64,000 nt of DNA from Peptococcaceae bacterium BRH_c4a (lineage in GTDB: Bacteria; Bacillota; Desulfotomaculia; Desulfotomaculales; Desulfocucumaceae), in NCBI GenBank assembly GCA_000961585.1, contig LADN01000096.1:1-64000 (forward strand), in the 5' to 3' direction. Of the stretch, positions 1 to 7,317 are shown in pieces. A program made the position numbers and the translations under genes. The number at the start of each line of letters is the position of its first letter. Position 1 is the stretch's first letter. The notes beneath the pieces are model-generated. The model was not told where the DNA came from, searched no databases, and saw only the letters and a program-made list of their open reading frames with translations.

Positions 1-597
1 CGGTGCCGTCTTGCAGACGGCGGAATCCAGAAGCCAGGAGTCAGAAGCCAGAATGGTGACAGGCTGCCTTAAAAGCGACCCTCAAGCGACCCCACAGCGA
101 CATGCAGTGAGGGGGAGTGATTTAAGTCCGTGCGGAATGTGCCGGAGGCTGCTACTGTCTCTTAACGACCGAGCCTACGAATTTGGAGGTTAGATGTTGG
201 AAGTCGGAAATCGGATTAAGCTAGAAATGGCTCTGAGGTCGTTTCCTACAAGTTTTCTAACCTCTAACCTCTGGCCTCCCACCTCCAAAATGGTCGGCAT
301 TCCGTTGGCGACCGAGTTTAGAGACAGTTGCAGCAGGAGGTAATGCAGGCCGGACTTAAATCGCTCCGCCTACCCATTAGCGGCCATGCAGCGACCCTCA
401 AGCGACCCCCGGAGGAACTAGTGCCGATAAGGCTTTAGCGCTTTAATGTTTTAATGTGGCATATACTTTCCTAAACGATAAAAAAACAGCCCTGCGGGCT
501 GTTTGGAATACAGGAGACAGGAGCCAGAATGCGGATCCCTTTTTTGAATCTCTGTGACCTCTGTGGCAAAAAAAGCTTACCGCAGTTCAGATAAGCT
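1..597. repeat. Intergenic repeat block: heptad unit plus full palindromic element (copy 1)
   Basis: No gene is supported here. Bases 1-68 are a heptad-repeat unit: a GCCGTCT/AGACGGC hairpin, then 7-base steps of the form CCAGAAG, then GTGACAGGCTGCC. Bases about 74-411 form a long imperfect palindrome. The left arm (GAGTGATTTAAGTCCG near 114-130, ACTGTCTC near 153) recurs as its reverse complement on the right arm (GAGACAG near 321, CGGACTTAAATCGCTCC near 352-368). The same arms recur at 10254-10408 and 48160-48455. Bases 509-535 carry another short heptad run. The open frame starting near 11 is the repeat itself, because the same peptide reappears in the copy at 48 kb. Confidence 0.75.
481..506 (-). 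terminator. Rho-independent terminator of the PPC-domain gene
   Basis: ACAGCC-CTGC-GGGCTGT stem flanked on the plus strand by a run of A. Read on the minus strand this is a GC stem followed by a T run, placed just downstream of the minus-strand gene ending at 598. Confidence 0.65.
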
Positions 598-1080
598 TTA
601 GGACTGGTTATCGGCTATCCGTTCCCTGGGCCAGAGGAAAAGCCCTGTTTCTTCGTCCAGCGAGCGGGTAAAGGTGTTATCCTGTGAATCGTCCTTTACG
701 TCGATTTCGGGTATGTACTCATTAATGATATACTCACACGAGAATACAATGGTTCCATCCATCAGGTGTCCTCCGTAAAGCTTGCCCTGACCGTTGGAAA
801 GGGCAATGTGGACGTGTATTTCCGGTTTATCGTCCCTGATGGAGACATTGCCCTGCAGGCTTATTATCTCCTGATGATAATCGTAATCAAGGGTTACATA
901 GTCTCTGGGTTCTTGCAGGTAGAATCCTACAACGGCCTTGCTGACCGTACCGATGGCCTGTATTTTCCCAAGACGTATATTTGCCTCCGCACAAAGCGAG
1001 GTAAGCGCCCCCAGCAGGTCATCACCCTTTTTCAGCCTACCTATGAGGGTTCTGCCGCGCGTTACCGATGTGGGGTACAT
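598..1080 (-). CDS. PPC-domain (DUF296) DNA-binding-type protein
   Basis: 160 residues. The sequence matches the PPC/DUF296 fold, found in plant AT-hook proteins and as stand-alone bacterial proteins. Family-like stretches are the opening TRGRTLIGRLKKGDDLL, the IGTVSKAVVGFY strand, the EIHVHIAL strand with its His pair, and GGHLMDGTIVFSCEY. The ATG at 1080 is chosen because GGGAGG lies about 7 bases upstream; a longer in-frame start at 1299 lacks a ribosome site and would overlap the divergent methyltransferase. Bacterial members may bind DNA or a small ligand. No AT-hook is visible, so the role is open. It is transcribed alone and ends before a terminator. Confidence 0.75.
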   Translation of the reverse strand: MYPTSVTRGRTLIGRLKKGDDLLGALTSLCAEANIRLGKIQAIGTVSKAVVGFYLQEPRDYVTLDYDYHQEIISLQGNVSIRDDKPEIHVHIALSNGQGKLYGGHLMDGTIVFSCEYIINEYIPEIDVKDDSQDNTFTRSLDEETGLFLWPRERIADNQS

Positions 1081-1203
1081 TAAATAACCTCCCTGTAAAG
1101 AAAATATTATGATCTTTTTTATTATAATCCATAATTTCATGCTAAGGTTGTTTTTTTTTGGGCATTGAAGAAAATAATCTTTCCAAGGGCGGGGGGTGTT
1201 TAT

Positions 1204-2355
1204 ATGAACCGGAAAAATGCCGGCGGAAGTATCAAAAAAGAGATTAAAAAAAGAGGGATTATAACCTTTGCCAAGTATATGGAAATGGCCCTCTACCACC
1301 CGGAGGAAGGCTATTACATGAGGGAAAGGGAGAAAATAGGGCCTTTGGGTGATTTTTATACCAGCCCGGATGTAAGTCCTCTTTTCGGGAAGGCACTGGC
1401 AGACCAGTTGGAGGAAATGTGGAGGCTTGCGGGCAGCCCGGGACGGTGGGATATTCTGGAGTTCGGGGCCGGCAAGGGATTAATGGCCAGGGATATACTG
1501 GAGCACATTTCAGGAAGATACCCTGACTTTTTTAGGGCACTGGCTTATTTAATTATTGAGAAAAGCCCTTTCATGATACATCGGCAGCAGGATACCCTGT
1601 CTGATATTCTGGGGCCGGGCTGCGGGATAAAGTGGCTGGGGGGACTGGAGGAACTGGAGCCGGGGTCGGTGGCGGGCTGTTTTTTATGCAATGAGCTGCT
1701 GGACGCCTTTCCGGTTCACAGGGTTGTGAAGACTGGCGATGATTTAAAGGAAATATACGTTACCTGTGAAAATGAGCAAATTAAGGAGATTTATGGTGAG
1801 CTTTCAACCCCGGAACTCCTGACATACATAAATGCTTTCTGCGCTGAAATGGAGGAAGGACAATCCATCGAGGTTAATCTGGCTATGCGGGAATGGCTGG
1901 GAAATGTTTCCTCAGCAATGAGCAGGGGGTTTCTTCTGACCATAGATTACGGGGATATTTCCGGCAGATTATACTCGGGCGCAAGGCCCGACGGCACCAT
2001 AAGGTCTTACCGCAGCCACCGGCTGGCGGATAACCTTTACCAGGAGCCTGGGGAACAGGATATAACGGCCAATGTAAATTTCACCGCCCTCATGAAGTGG
2101 GGAGAGGAGTTTGGACTCCATAGGGCGGGTTATGCCGCCCAGATGTACTTTCTTATGAACCTTGGTATTTTCAACTACCTGGAAGCTCTTGCATCAGGAT
2201 GCGATGGGACGGCCATGAAGGAAACCATGGCCGTGAAAAAACTTGTAATGCCCGAAGGGATGGGTTCTGTCTTTAAAGTGGCGGCTTTGTATAAGGGTTT
2301 TAGCCCGGAGGTCTCCCTGACGGGATTTAACGGGCGGTTTGGTTCCCGGGCATGA
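1204..2355 (+). CDS. SAM-dependent methyltransferase, MidA/NDUFAF7 family
   Basis: 383 residues, the usual length for the COG1565 (DUF185) class I methyltransferases. Motif I, LEFGAGKGLMARD, sits at about 85-97 after the family N-terminus (YHPEEGYYM, GDFYTSPDVSPLFG). SNELLDAFPVHRV-type and LTIDYGDI stretches follow. The mitochondrial homologue NDUFAF7 methylates an arginine of complex I subunit NDUFS2; the bacterial substrate is unknown. The ATG at 1204 is preferred over an upstream in-frame ATG at 1165 because a G-rich ribosome site (GGGCGGGGGGTG) lies just before it. Divergent from the PPC-domain gene; the next gene downstream starts about 80 bases on. Confidence 0.85.
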   Translation: MNRKNAGGSIKKEIKKRGIITFAKYMEMALYHPEEGYYMREREKIGPLGDFYTSPDVSPLFGKALADQLEEMWRLAGSPGRWDILEFGAGKGLMARDILEHISGRYPDFFRALAYLIIEKSPFMIHRQQDTLSDILGPGCGIKWLGGLEELEPGSVAGCFLCNELLDAFPVHRVVKTGDDLKEIYVTCENEQIKEIYGELSTPELLTYINAFCAEMEEGQSIEVNLAMREWLGNVSSAMSRGFLLTIDYGDISGRLYSGARPDGTIRSYRSHRLADNLYQEPGEQDITANVNFTALMKWGEEFGLHRAGYAAQMYFLMNLGIFNYLEALASGCDGTAMKETMAVKKLVMPEGMGSVFKVAALYKGFSPEVSLTGFNGRFGSRA

Positions 2356-2437
2356 TTCTAAAGGCTGATAAACATTGAAGGAGTATTCTATCCCTGCACT
2401 ATAATGTATATATTCAGTAAATAAAGAGGTGGATAAT

Positions 2438-2812
2438 ATGAGACAATTCAATATCGAAAGCGGCACAGGGAAACATAAGGTGTATCTGTTTGCCACCGTC
2501 ACCGACGGGGGAATAATGACGGTTTTGGTTGGAGGAGAGAAGCCGCACCTTGGCGCCGTAGTGTTGTCTGTGCCCAGGCAGAGCCTGGCAAATCCAGAAA
2601 TTGTCAGCTGCACCAGCTCGGTTATTCCGCTAACCGGCCACAAGGACGATGAGGCGGCAAAACCGCTGGCAGAACTCCTGGCCAGGGAAACATCGGGGCC
2701 GGTAAGCGTGTCGGCCGGTATTCATGTTGACCATGCCGACGCTGAAGATATTAAAAAGCTCAAAGAAAACAGCTTGGACTGCGGAAGGAAACTTCTCAAA
2801 CTGTTATTGTAA
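2438..2812 (+). CDS. LpdD-like (prenylated-flavin chaperone-like) protein
   Basis: 124 residues. The pattern SGTGKHKVYLFATV - GGEKPHLGAVVLSVPR - GHKDDEAAKPLAE - VSAGIHVDHAD matches the small LpdD-like family. Members often accompany UbiD-type decarboxylases that use prenylated FMN and are thought to help assemble or stabilise them. No ubiD or ubiX is in this window, so the client is unknown. The ATG at 2438 has AGAGGTGG at good spacing; a GTG at 2429 overlaps that ribosome site and is rejected. Function is inferred from family resemblance only. Confidence 0.7.
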   Translation: MRQFNIESGTGKHKVYLFATVTDGGIMTVLVGGEKPHLGAVVLSVPRQSLANPEIVSCTSSVIPLTGHKDDEAAKPLAELLARETSGPVSVSAGIHVDHADAEDIKKLKENSLDCGRKLLKLLL

Positions 2813-2883
2813 ATTTGTTTATTTAAAAATTATCAGCATGAAAATGAAGCCTTTTGGCAAAAATAAATCCGGAGGTGATTTTA

Positions 2884-3012
2884 GTGACTGATAAGAAAAG
2901 AATGACAGATAGCTGTCCCAAAGAGGAAGTTGAAGCGCAGGATGAATGCAGCCCGTGCGGCGCCGGATCATGCGATGCGGATGAAGAAGCCGGGTGCGAC
3001 ACATGTGAATAA
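2884..3012 (+). CDS. Cys-rich, acidic 42-residue peptide
   Basis: GTG start behind a near-perfect GGAGGTGAT ribosome site, stop TAA at 3010-3012. The N-terminal half is basic then acidic (TDKKRMTDSCPKEEVE). The C-terminal half holds six cysteines: one in DECSP, then CGAGSC, GC and DTC. The spacing could bind zinc, copper or an Fe-S cluster, or simply be redox active. I do not recognise a family. It follows the LpdD-like gene by about 70 bases and may share its transcript. The strong ribosome site and biased composition make it likely real. Confidence 0.55.
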   Translation: MTDKKRMTDSCPKEEVEAQDECSPCGAGSCDADEEAGCDTCE

Positions 3013-3060
3013 TTTTAAACATCACCCGGGATTGCCGGGCGGTACCAAGACCGCATAAAA

Positions 3061-3093
3061 AGTCAGGCCTGGATTCCAGGCCTGACCATCTTT
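3061..3093. terminator. Bidirectional terminator between the Cys-rich ORF and the feo operon
   Basis: An 11-bp perfect stem, GTCAGGCCTGG-ATT-CCAGGCCTGAC. On the minus strand it is followed by TTTTT, the stronger side, suiting the feo operon. On the plus side a weaker ATCTTT follows. Confidence 0.7.
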
Positions 3094-3165
3094 GTGATGT
3101 AGCTATAAGCTATAAGCTTTATTAGCCACAGAGGTCACAAATTGTTCTGCTGGTGCGGCGTCAGC

Positions 3166-3246
3166 GGCAGGCTGTCACTATTCTGTCTCCTGGCTTCTGG
3201 CTTCCGCCGTCTGCAAGACGGCAACGCCCGTCAGGGCGTTTTTTTA
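3166..3246. repeat. Heptad-repeat/hairpin unit, inverted copy of the window start
   Basis: Bases 3166-3226 are the reverse complement of 1-68 with only small changes and exactly one 7-base unit fewer (three heptads here, four there). An AACGCC-CGTCA-GGCGTT hairpin followed by T7 (3222-3246) completes the unit and looks like a plus-strand terminator. The stop codon of the minus-strand zinc-ribbon ORF lies inside this hairpin. Confidence 0.7.
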
Positions 3247-3395
3247 CTTTCCCCGCAATGGCTGCAGTTTCCATGACAGCTGCAGGCCTGTAAAAGGGTC
3301 TGATAGCAGCGGGGGCACCGCATGGAATGCGGGTCCTCAATATGATAGCTGCAGCGGGGGCATTTTATTAATTCAGCGGCCAACAGTTTTTTCAC
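3231..3395 (-). CDS. Small zinc-ribbon-like protein at the end of the feo operon
   Basis: 54 residues, GTG start at 3395 with AGGAGG about 8 bases upstream; that ribosome site lies inside the last codons of feoB, so the two are translationally coupled. The protein reads MKKLLAAELIKCPRCSYHIE, then a second CPRC, then a C-x-C and two CxxC-like pairs (CSCHGNCSHC). Paired CPRC knuckles suggest one or two zinc ribbons. It takes the position where other bacteria carry a third small Feo protein (FeoC), but sequence similarity to FeoC is not evident. A role in iron uptake is inference from position. Confidence 0.65.
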   Translation of the reverse strand: MKKLLAAELIKCPRCSYHIEDPHSMRCPRCYQTLLQACSCHGNCSHCGESKKTP

Positions 3396-3397
3396 GG

Positions 3398-5380
3398 CTA
3401 AACCCTCCTGTCCGAAAGTATCCCGGCTTTCCCCCGACTGACCAGGCGGCAGCCGAAAATAGTGACCGCAGTGATGATAATAAAAGTCAGAATAACAAGA
3501 AGTGATCCCATAGACTGACTGTCACCTCCAAAGGCGCTGTACAACTGAGAAACCGTGCCGCCGACGAGGAAGGCCACTGCCCAACTGGTAGCCCATATTA
3601 AGGCGGCTTCTGTTTTTGACCGCTCTTTAAAAATAATCAGAATGGAAGCTATGCAGGGCACAAAAAGAGTTATGGTAATCAGGGCAGCAACTGTTTGTAT
3701 AGGTGTCAGGGCAAGAGAAGTAAGGCCTGCGGCCCCGAAATCCCTTCGCACTATACCCATTATGAAAGCAGTGGAGGTTTCCTTGGGAAGCTTCAGCCAG
3801 CCGACGGTAAATGGGGCCAGCAGGTCCTGCAGAAACTCCAGTACGCCGGTTACCTGGAACACGCTGATGATCAGGGCGCCCAGGGCAAAAAGGGGAAAGG
3901 CCTCTTTTAGAAAATTGTAAGACTTGGTTCCTGTCTTTTTAAGTACATTGTCCAGCCGGGGCAGCCGCAGCGGCGGGAGGTCGATCATGAGGTCCGAGGA
4001 TTTTCCTGGTAACAGAGTGTTTAATACCGTGCCTATAATCACCAGGACCATAAATATAACCAGGGAATACAGCGCAACATTCTGTCCTCCCACCGAGGCC
4101 AGCATCCCGGTTATCACTCCGATCTGGGCCGAGCAGGGGATAGTCAGGCCCAAAAGCAATATGGCAATCCTGCGTTCCCGGTCTGACGCCAAAAGCCTGG
4201 TGGTGATGGTGGCCATGGTTACGCATCCGAACCCCAGTATCAGCGGAATAACACCTCTGCCGTTTAAGCCTATTCCGGTTAACAAACGGTCCACCAGGGT
4301 GGCTATCCTGGGGAGGTACCCGGAATCTTCAAATAGTGAGAGAAATAAGTAGAAACCAACCACCAGGGGCATCAGAAGTCCGAGAACATATGTCACCGTC
4401 ATGGTCAGAACTCCGAATTCCCCCATCAGGATGATTCCCGGCACAGATTCCTCGGATATTAACCTGCCAACCAAACCCCGCACAGCGGGTTCATATTTCC
4501 CCAGCATTATGGTCTCTTCGGTTATGCCCACCACAGTACCGGCAATAAATATACCGATGACCTGGTACATTGCGTAAAGGGCCAGGGCCAGAATGGGCAG
4601 TCCGGTGACCGGCTTGAGCATCCAGCGCCCCAGAAGATTTCCGAAGGAGGCCCCCCGGGATGTTTCCTTCAAAACATGTTTTATTATATCGTTAACCTGG
4701 CTTCTTCTCTTAAGGTATATTTCCTCCCGGTAGCTTTCGGGCTGCAGCCCGTGCCGCTCTGACACCGCCGGATCGCCTTCCAGTATCAGAAGAGCTTCAC
4801 CCCGGCTGCCCACCCGGTTAATCAGCCGGTCCATATGGGGTTCCAGTCCCTGAGTCATCCGGCCTGATCTGGCAGTAAAAATAATTTCCTTTAATTCACT
4901 GAGACCTTTTTTTTGCACAGCCACCGTCGGCACCACCGGAACACCCAGAAGATCGCTCAAAAGGTCTATATCTATGCATAGACCCTGCCGCTCGGCCTCG
5001 TCCAGCATATTCAGCGCCACAATTACCGGCGCCCCGGTATCTATAACCTGTTGGGTCAGAAATAAGTCCCTCTCCAGGTGAACCGAGTCCACGATATTTA
5101 TCACTAAATCAGCCGACAGTATTATATCCCTGGCAATACGCTCCTCATCGTTAAAAGATGATATGCCGTATACCCCCGGGGTGTCGATAATAACATCAGA
5201 TCCTAAATGGCCGTAGGATATTTCCAGAGTAGTGCCGGGGTAGTTGGAAACATCCACATACATTCCAGTGAAAAAATTGAAAAAAACGGATTTTCCCGTG
5301 TTGGGGTTTCCGGCCAATACAATTTTCCTTGCCCCTTCGGGTATGTTTTTCAGTCCTACCGAACCATGACAATGTCCCAA
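3398..5380 (-). CDS. feoB: Ferrous iron transport protein B (GTPase-permease)
   Basis: 660 residues. The N-terminal GTPase has G1 GNPNTGKS at about 24-31, the NYPGTT G2 segment and DTPG at about 66, followed by a helical linker. The membrane domain carries the two FeoB gate regions, including EDSGYLPR, LNGRGVIPLILGFGC and IPCSAQIGV. It moves Fe(II) across the cytoplasmic membrane. TTG start with AAGGAGGTG upstream. The N-terminus MGHCHG has a Cys/His pair sometimes seen in short FeoB proteins. Second gene of feoA-feoB-zinc ribbon, 31 bases after feoA, under the Fur-type operators upstream of feoA. Confidence 0.95.
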   Translation of the reverse strand: MGHCHGSVGLKNIPEGARKIVLAGNPNTGKSVFFNFFTGMYVDVSNYPGTTLEISYGHLGSDVIIDTPGVYGISSFNDEERIARDIILSADLVINIVDSVHLERDLFLTQQVIDTGAPVIVALNMLDEAERQGLCIDIDLLSDLLGVPVVPTVAVQKKGLSELKEIIFTARSGRMTQGLEPHMDRLINRVGSRGEALLILEGDPAVSERHGLQPESYREEIYLKRRSQVNDIIKHVLKETSRGASFGNLLGRWMLKPVTGLPILALALYAMYQVIGIFIAGTVVGITEETIMLGKYEPAVRGLVGRLISEESVPGIILMGEFGVLTMTVTYVLGLLMPLVVGFYLFLSLFEDSGYLPRIATLVDRLLTGIGLNGRGVIPLILGFGCVTMATITTRLLASDRERRIAILLLGLTIPCSAQIGVITGMLASVGGQNVALYSLVIFMVLVIIGTVLNTLLPGKSSDLMIDLPPLRLPRLDNVLKKTGTKSYNFLKEAFPLFALGALIISVFQVTGVLEFLQDLLAPFTVGWLKLPKETSTAFIMGIVRRDFGAAGLTSLALTPIQTVAALITITLFVPCIASILIIFKERSKTEAALIWATSWAVAFLVGGTVSQLYSAFGGDSQSMGSLLVILTFIIITAVTIFGCRLVSRGKAGILSDRRV

Positions 5381-5411
5381 AAGACCACACCTCCTTATGC
5401 TTAATCCTTCC

Positions 5412-5630
5412 TTAAGTTAAAGTCACGGCTATCTGCATGGCCAGCCTTCTTCCCAGGGCCAGCAGTTGTTTGTTTTTGCGGATTACTATGGGTCCCGAGG
5501 GAACCACTTCCTCGCACTCTACCACCTCGCCCTCGGCGATTCCGAAGCGGATCGCCTGGGCGCGCACCAGATTATCCGGTATAGACGTAATTTTAAAGAA
5601 CTGTCCCCTTTTTACTCCATCCAAGGTCAT
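5412..5630 (-). CDS. feoA: Ferrous iron transport protein A
   Basis: 72 residues, a single SH3-like FeoA domain: TLDGVKRGQFFKITSI, then RFGIAEGEVVECEEV and the closing GRRLAMQIAVTL. FeoA is a small cytoplasmic partner needed for FeoB activity. First gene of the operon, with a consensus promoter and two Fur-type boxes within 120 bases upstream. Confidence 0.93.
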   Translation of the reverse strand: MTLDGVKRGQFFKITSIPDNLVRAQAIRFGIAEGEVVECEEVVPSGPIVIRKNKQLLALGRRLAMQIAVTLT

Positions 5631-5677
5631 CTTTCCTACCCCCTTTTTTGCTGTTTAAAATCACCTATACTTGAAAA

Positions 5678-5726
5678 TGATAATTATTATCAGTATGTAG
5701 ATAAAAATTATTGATATTAATTCTCA
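5678..5726. promoter_or_regulatory. Two Fur-type operators downstream of the feo -10
   Basis: TGATAATTATTATCA at 5678-5692 is a perfect 7-1-7 inverted repeat identical in form to the Bacillus Fur box. TGATATTAATTCTCA at 5712-5726 matches the same pattern at most positions. Both lie between the -10 and feoA, one over the expected transcription start, so iron-bound Fur would block initiation or early elongation. PerR and Zur boxes look similar, but the iron-transport target favours Fur. Confidence 0.8.
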
Positions 5727-5731
5727 TTATC

Positions 5732-5760
5732 ATTATAATAACCAGTTAGCTTATTGTCAA
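5732..5760 (-). promoter_or_regulatory. Consensus sigma-A promoter of the feo operon
   Basis: On the minus strand TTGACA (5760-5755), exactly 17 bases, then TATAAT (5737-5732). This is a perfect -35/spacer/-10 match upstream of feoA. Confidence 0.85.
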
Positions 5761-5834
5761 GAGGAAATGTTGAATAAGCTGTCGAAGAATGAATAATATA
5801 AAGTTAAATCACCTGCCCGGGAGGTATGGGGAAA

Positions 5835-6314
5835 ATGACCGTTTTAGGATTGATAATCGCCTTTCTGTTTTTCGCCGCCGGCCTAGCCGGCACAATTTTG
5901 CCTGGAATTCCAGGGGCCCCGCTAATTTGGCTGGGGATGTTGTTATACGGTATTTTCACCGGCTTTAGCAATTTAACGGTCGTATTTTTCATAGGTCAGG
6001 CCCTGGCTGTGGGACTGGTATTCTTTATAGACTATGCGGCAAACGCATGGGGAGTAAGGAGGTATGGCGGCTCCCGGGCGGCGGTGCTGGGCGGCATAGC
6101 CGGTGTTGTACTGGGAATATTCACACTGGGTCCACTGGGAATTATTTTCGGCCCCTTCCTGGGGGCTGTGGCCGGAGAAATTATTGCTCAAAAGCCTCTG
6201 TCCGCCGCTCTCAGGTCGGGAGTAGGCACCATAATAGGAATGATAGGGGGTATGGCCTTCAAGCTGGTGGTTCAGGCCGGAATGATTATCTGGTTTATTA
6301 CAGCCATAAGATAA
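5835..6314 (+). CDS. DUF456 membrane protein
   Basis: 159 residues, nearly all hydrophobic, with about four to five membrane segments. Small-residue-rich loops (GTILPGIPGAPLIWLG, LGPLGIIFGPFLGA, GTIIGMIGGMAFKLVVQ) are the hallmark of DUF456. Function unknown. The ATG at 5835 is chosen over the ATG at 5826 because GGGAGG ends only one base before the latter but is well spaced from the former. Divergent from feoAB; nothing seen ties it to iron. Confidence 0.8.
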   Translation: MTVLGLIIAFLFFAAGLAGTILPGIPGAPLIWLGMLLYGIFTGFSNLTVVFFIGQALAVGLVFFIDYAANAWGVRRYGGSRAAVLGGIAGVVLGIFTLGPLGIIFGPFLGAVAGEIIAQKPLSAALRSGVGTIIGMIGGMAFKLVVQAGMIIWFITAIR

Positions 6315-6396
6315 GAGGGCCTCAAAACCTTTTTTATGTACTTGACTTTCAATTCTATTTAATGCATAATGAAATTTGCCAATTTGCATAAGACAG

Positions 6397-6473
6397 CGGG
6401 ATGTAGCTCAGTTTGGTAGAGCGCACGGTTCGGGACCGTGAGGCCGCACGTTCAAGTCGTGTCATCCCGACCA
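6397..6473 (+). tRNA. tRNA-Pro (anticodon CGG)
   Basis: Acceptor CGGGATG pairs with CATCCCG. D-arm is AGCTCAGTTTGGTAGAGC, anticodon stem CACGG/CCGTG with loop TTCGGGA (anticodon CGG), T-arm GTTCAAGTC. The 3' CCA is encoded (6471-6473). It decodes CCG. Confidence 0.95.
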
Positions 6474-6483
6474 GGTAAAATGA

Positions 6484-6535
6484 AAAAGTCCCACTTGACT
6501 TCGGTTAAAAAATCCGAAATTAAGTGGGACTTTTT
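6484..6535. terminator. Long-stem terminator after tRNA-Pro
   Basis: AAAAAGTCCCACTT pairs with AAGTGGGACTTTTT around a loop holding a small inner TTCGG/CCGAA stem. A and T tracts on both sides make it bidirectional. Confidence 0.8.
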
Positions 6536-6559
6536 ATATTTCCTGCCAAGGGACATGCA

Positions 6560-6568
6560 TGGTATAAT
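6560..6568 (+). promoter_or_regulatory. Extended -10 promoter for adk
   Basis: TGGTATAAT (an extended TGn-TATAAT) lies 37 bases before the adk start, after the preceding terminator. No good -35 is seen at 17 bases, which fits an extended -10 promoter. Confidence 0.5.
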
Positions 6569-6604
6569 TTATACTCAGATACATAAGTATGGGGAGGGAT
6601 TGGT

Positions 6605-7258
6605 TTGAATTTACTTATCATGGGGCCGCCCGGCGCCGGTAAAGGAACCCAGGCGGAAGTTCTGGTCAAGGAACTGAACATAACCCATATATCCACGGGA
6701 GACATGTTCCGCAACGCCATAAAAGAAGGCACCGAAATGGGTAAAAAAGCCAAGGAATACATGGACAAGGGCGCCCTTGTTCCGGATGAAGTGGTTATCG
6801 GCATGGTGGGGGAAAGACTTTCCCAGCCTGATGCCAAAGCCGGGTTCCTGCTGGACGGCTTTCCCCGCACGGTGGAGCAGGCCAGGGCTTTGGACGCAAC
6901 CCTGGACTCCCTGGCAATCAAGCTGGACGGCGTAGTAAACATTGTGGTGCCACTGGAAAAACTGATGGCCCGGCTAACCGGCCGCAGGGTTTGCAAGGGT
7001 TGCGGAGCTTCATATCACGTAATATTTAATCCGCCTCAAACCGAGGGCAAGTGCAACTCCTGCCAAGGGGAGCTGTACCAGAGGACCGACGACAACGAGG
7101 AGTCGGTGGGCACCAGATTAAGGGCATACGAAGAAAAAACCCAGCCCCTAATAGATTATTACAAGGAAAAAGGACTGCTGCTGGATATTAACGGAGACCA
7201 GGAAATCAAATTGGTGCTGGAAGACATAATAAGCGCCCTGAAGAAGCCCGTAAAGTAA
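6605..7258 (+). CDS. adk: Adenylate kinase, zinc-lid type
   Basis: 217 residues. P-loop GPPGAGKGT at about 7-15, DGFPRT at about 84-89, and a long LID with Cys130, Cys133, Cys150 and Cys153, the zinc knuckle typical of Gram-positive enzymes. Catalyses ATP + AMP <-> 2 ADP in the cytoplasm. TTG start preceded by GGGGAGGGA. It stands alone here rather than in the usual ribosomal-protein/secY operon, between its own promoter and a terminator at 7265. Confidence 0.96.
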   Translation: MNLLIMGPPGAGKGTQAEVLVKELNITHISTGDMFRNAIKEGTEMGKKAKEYMDKGALVPDEVVIGMVGERLSQPDAKAGFLLDGFPRTVEQARALDATLDSLAIKLDGVVNIVVPLEKLMARLTGRRVCKGCGASYHVIFNPPQTEGKCNSCQGELYQRTDDNEESVGTRLRAYEEKTQPLIDYYKEKGLLLDINGDQEIKLVLEDIISALKKPVK

Positions 7259-7264
7259 ATCCTT

Positions 7265-7290
7265 AAAACCCCGGTGCATCCGGGGTTTTT
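7265..7290 (+). terminator. adk terminator
   Basis: AAAACCCCGG-TGCAT-CCGGGGTTTTT, a perfect stem with T5, 6 bases after the adk stop. Confidence 0.85.
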
Positions 7291-7317
7291 ACATAAATGC
7301 CGGAGGGGGAAAAGGCT

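Noticed and set aside
11-193. ORF of about 60 residues at the window start
   Set aside because: It is the left arm of the palindromic element; a near-identical frame appears in the copy at 48185, and there is no ribosome site.
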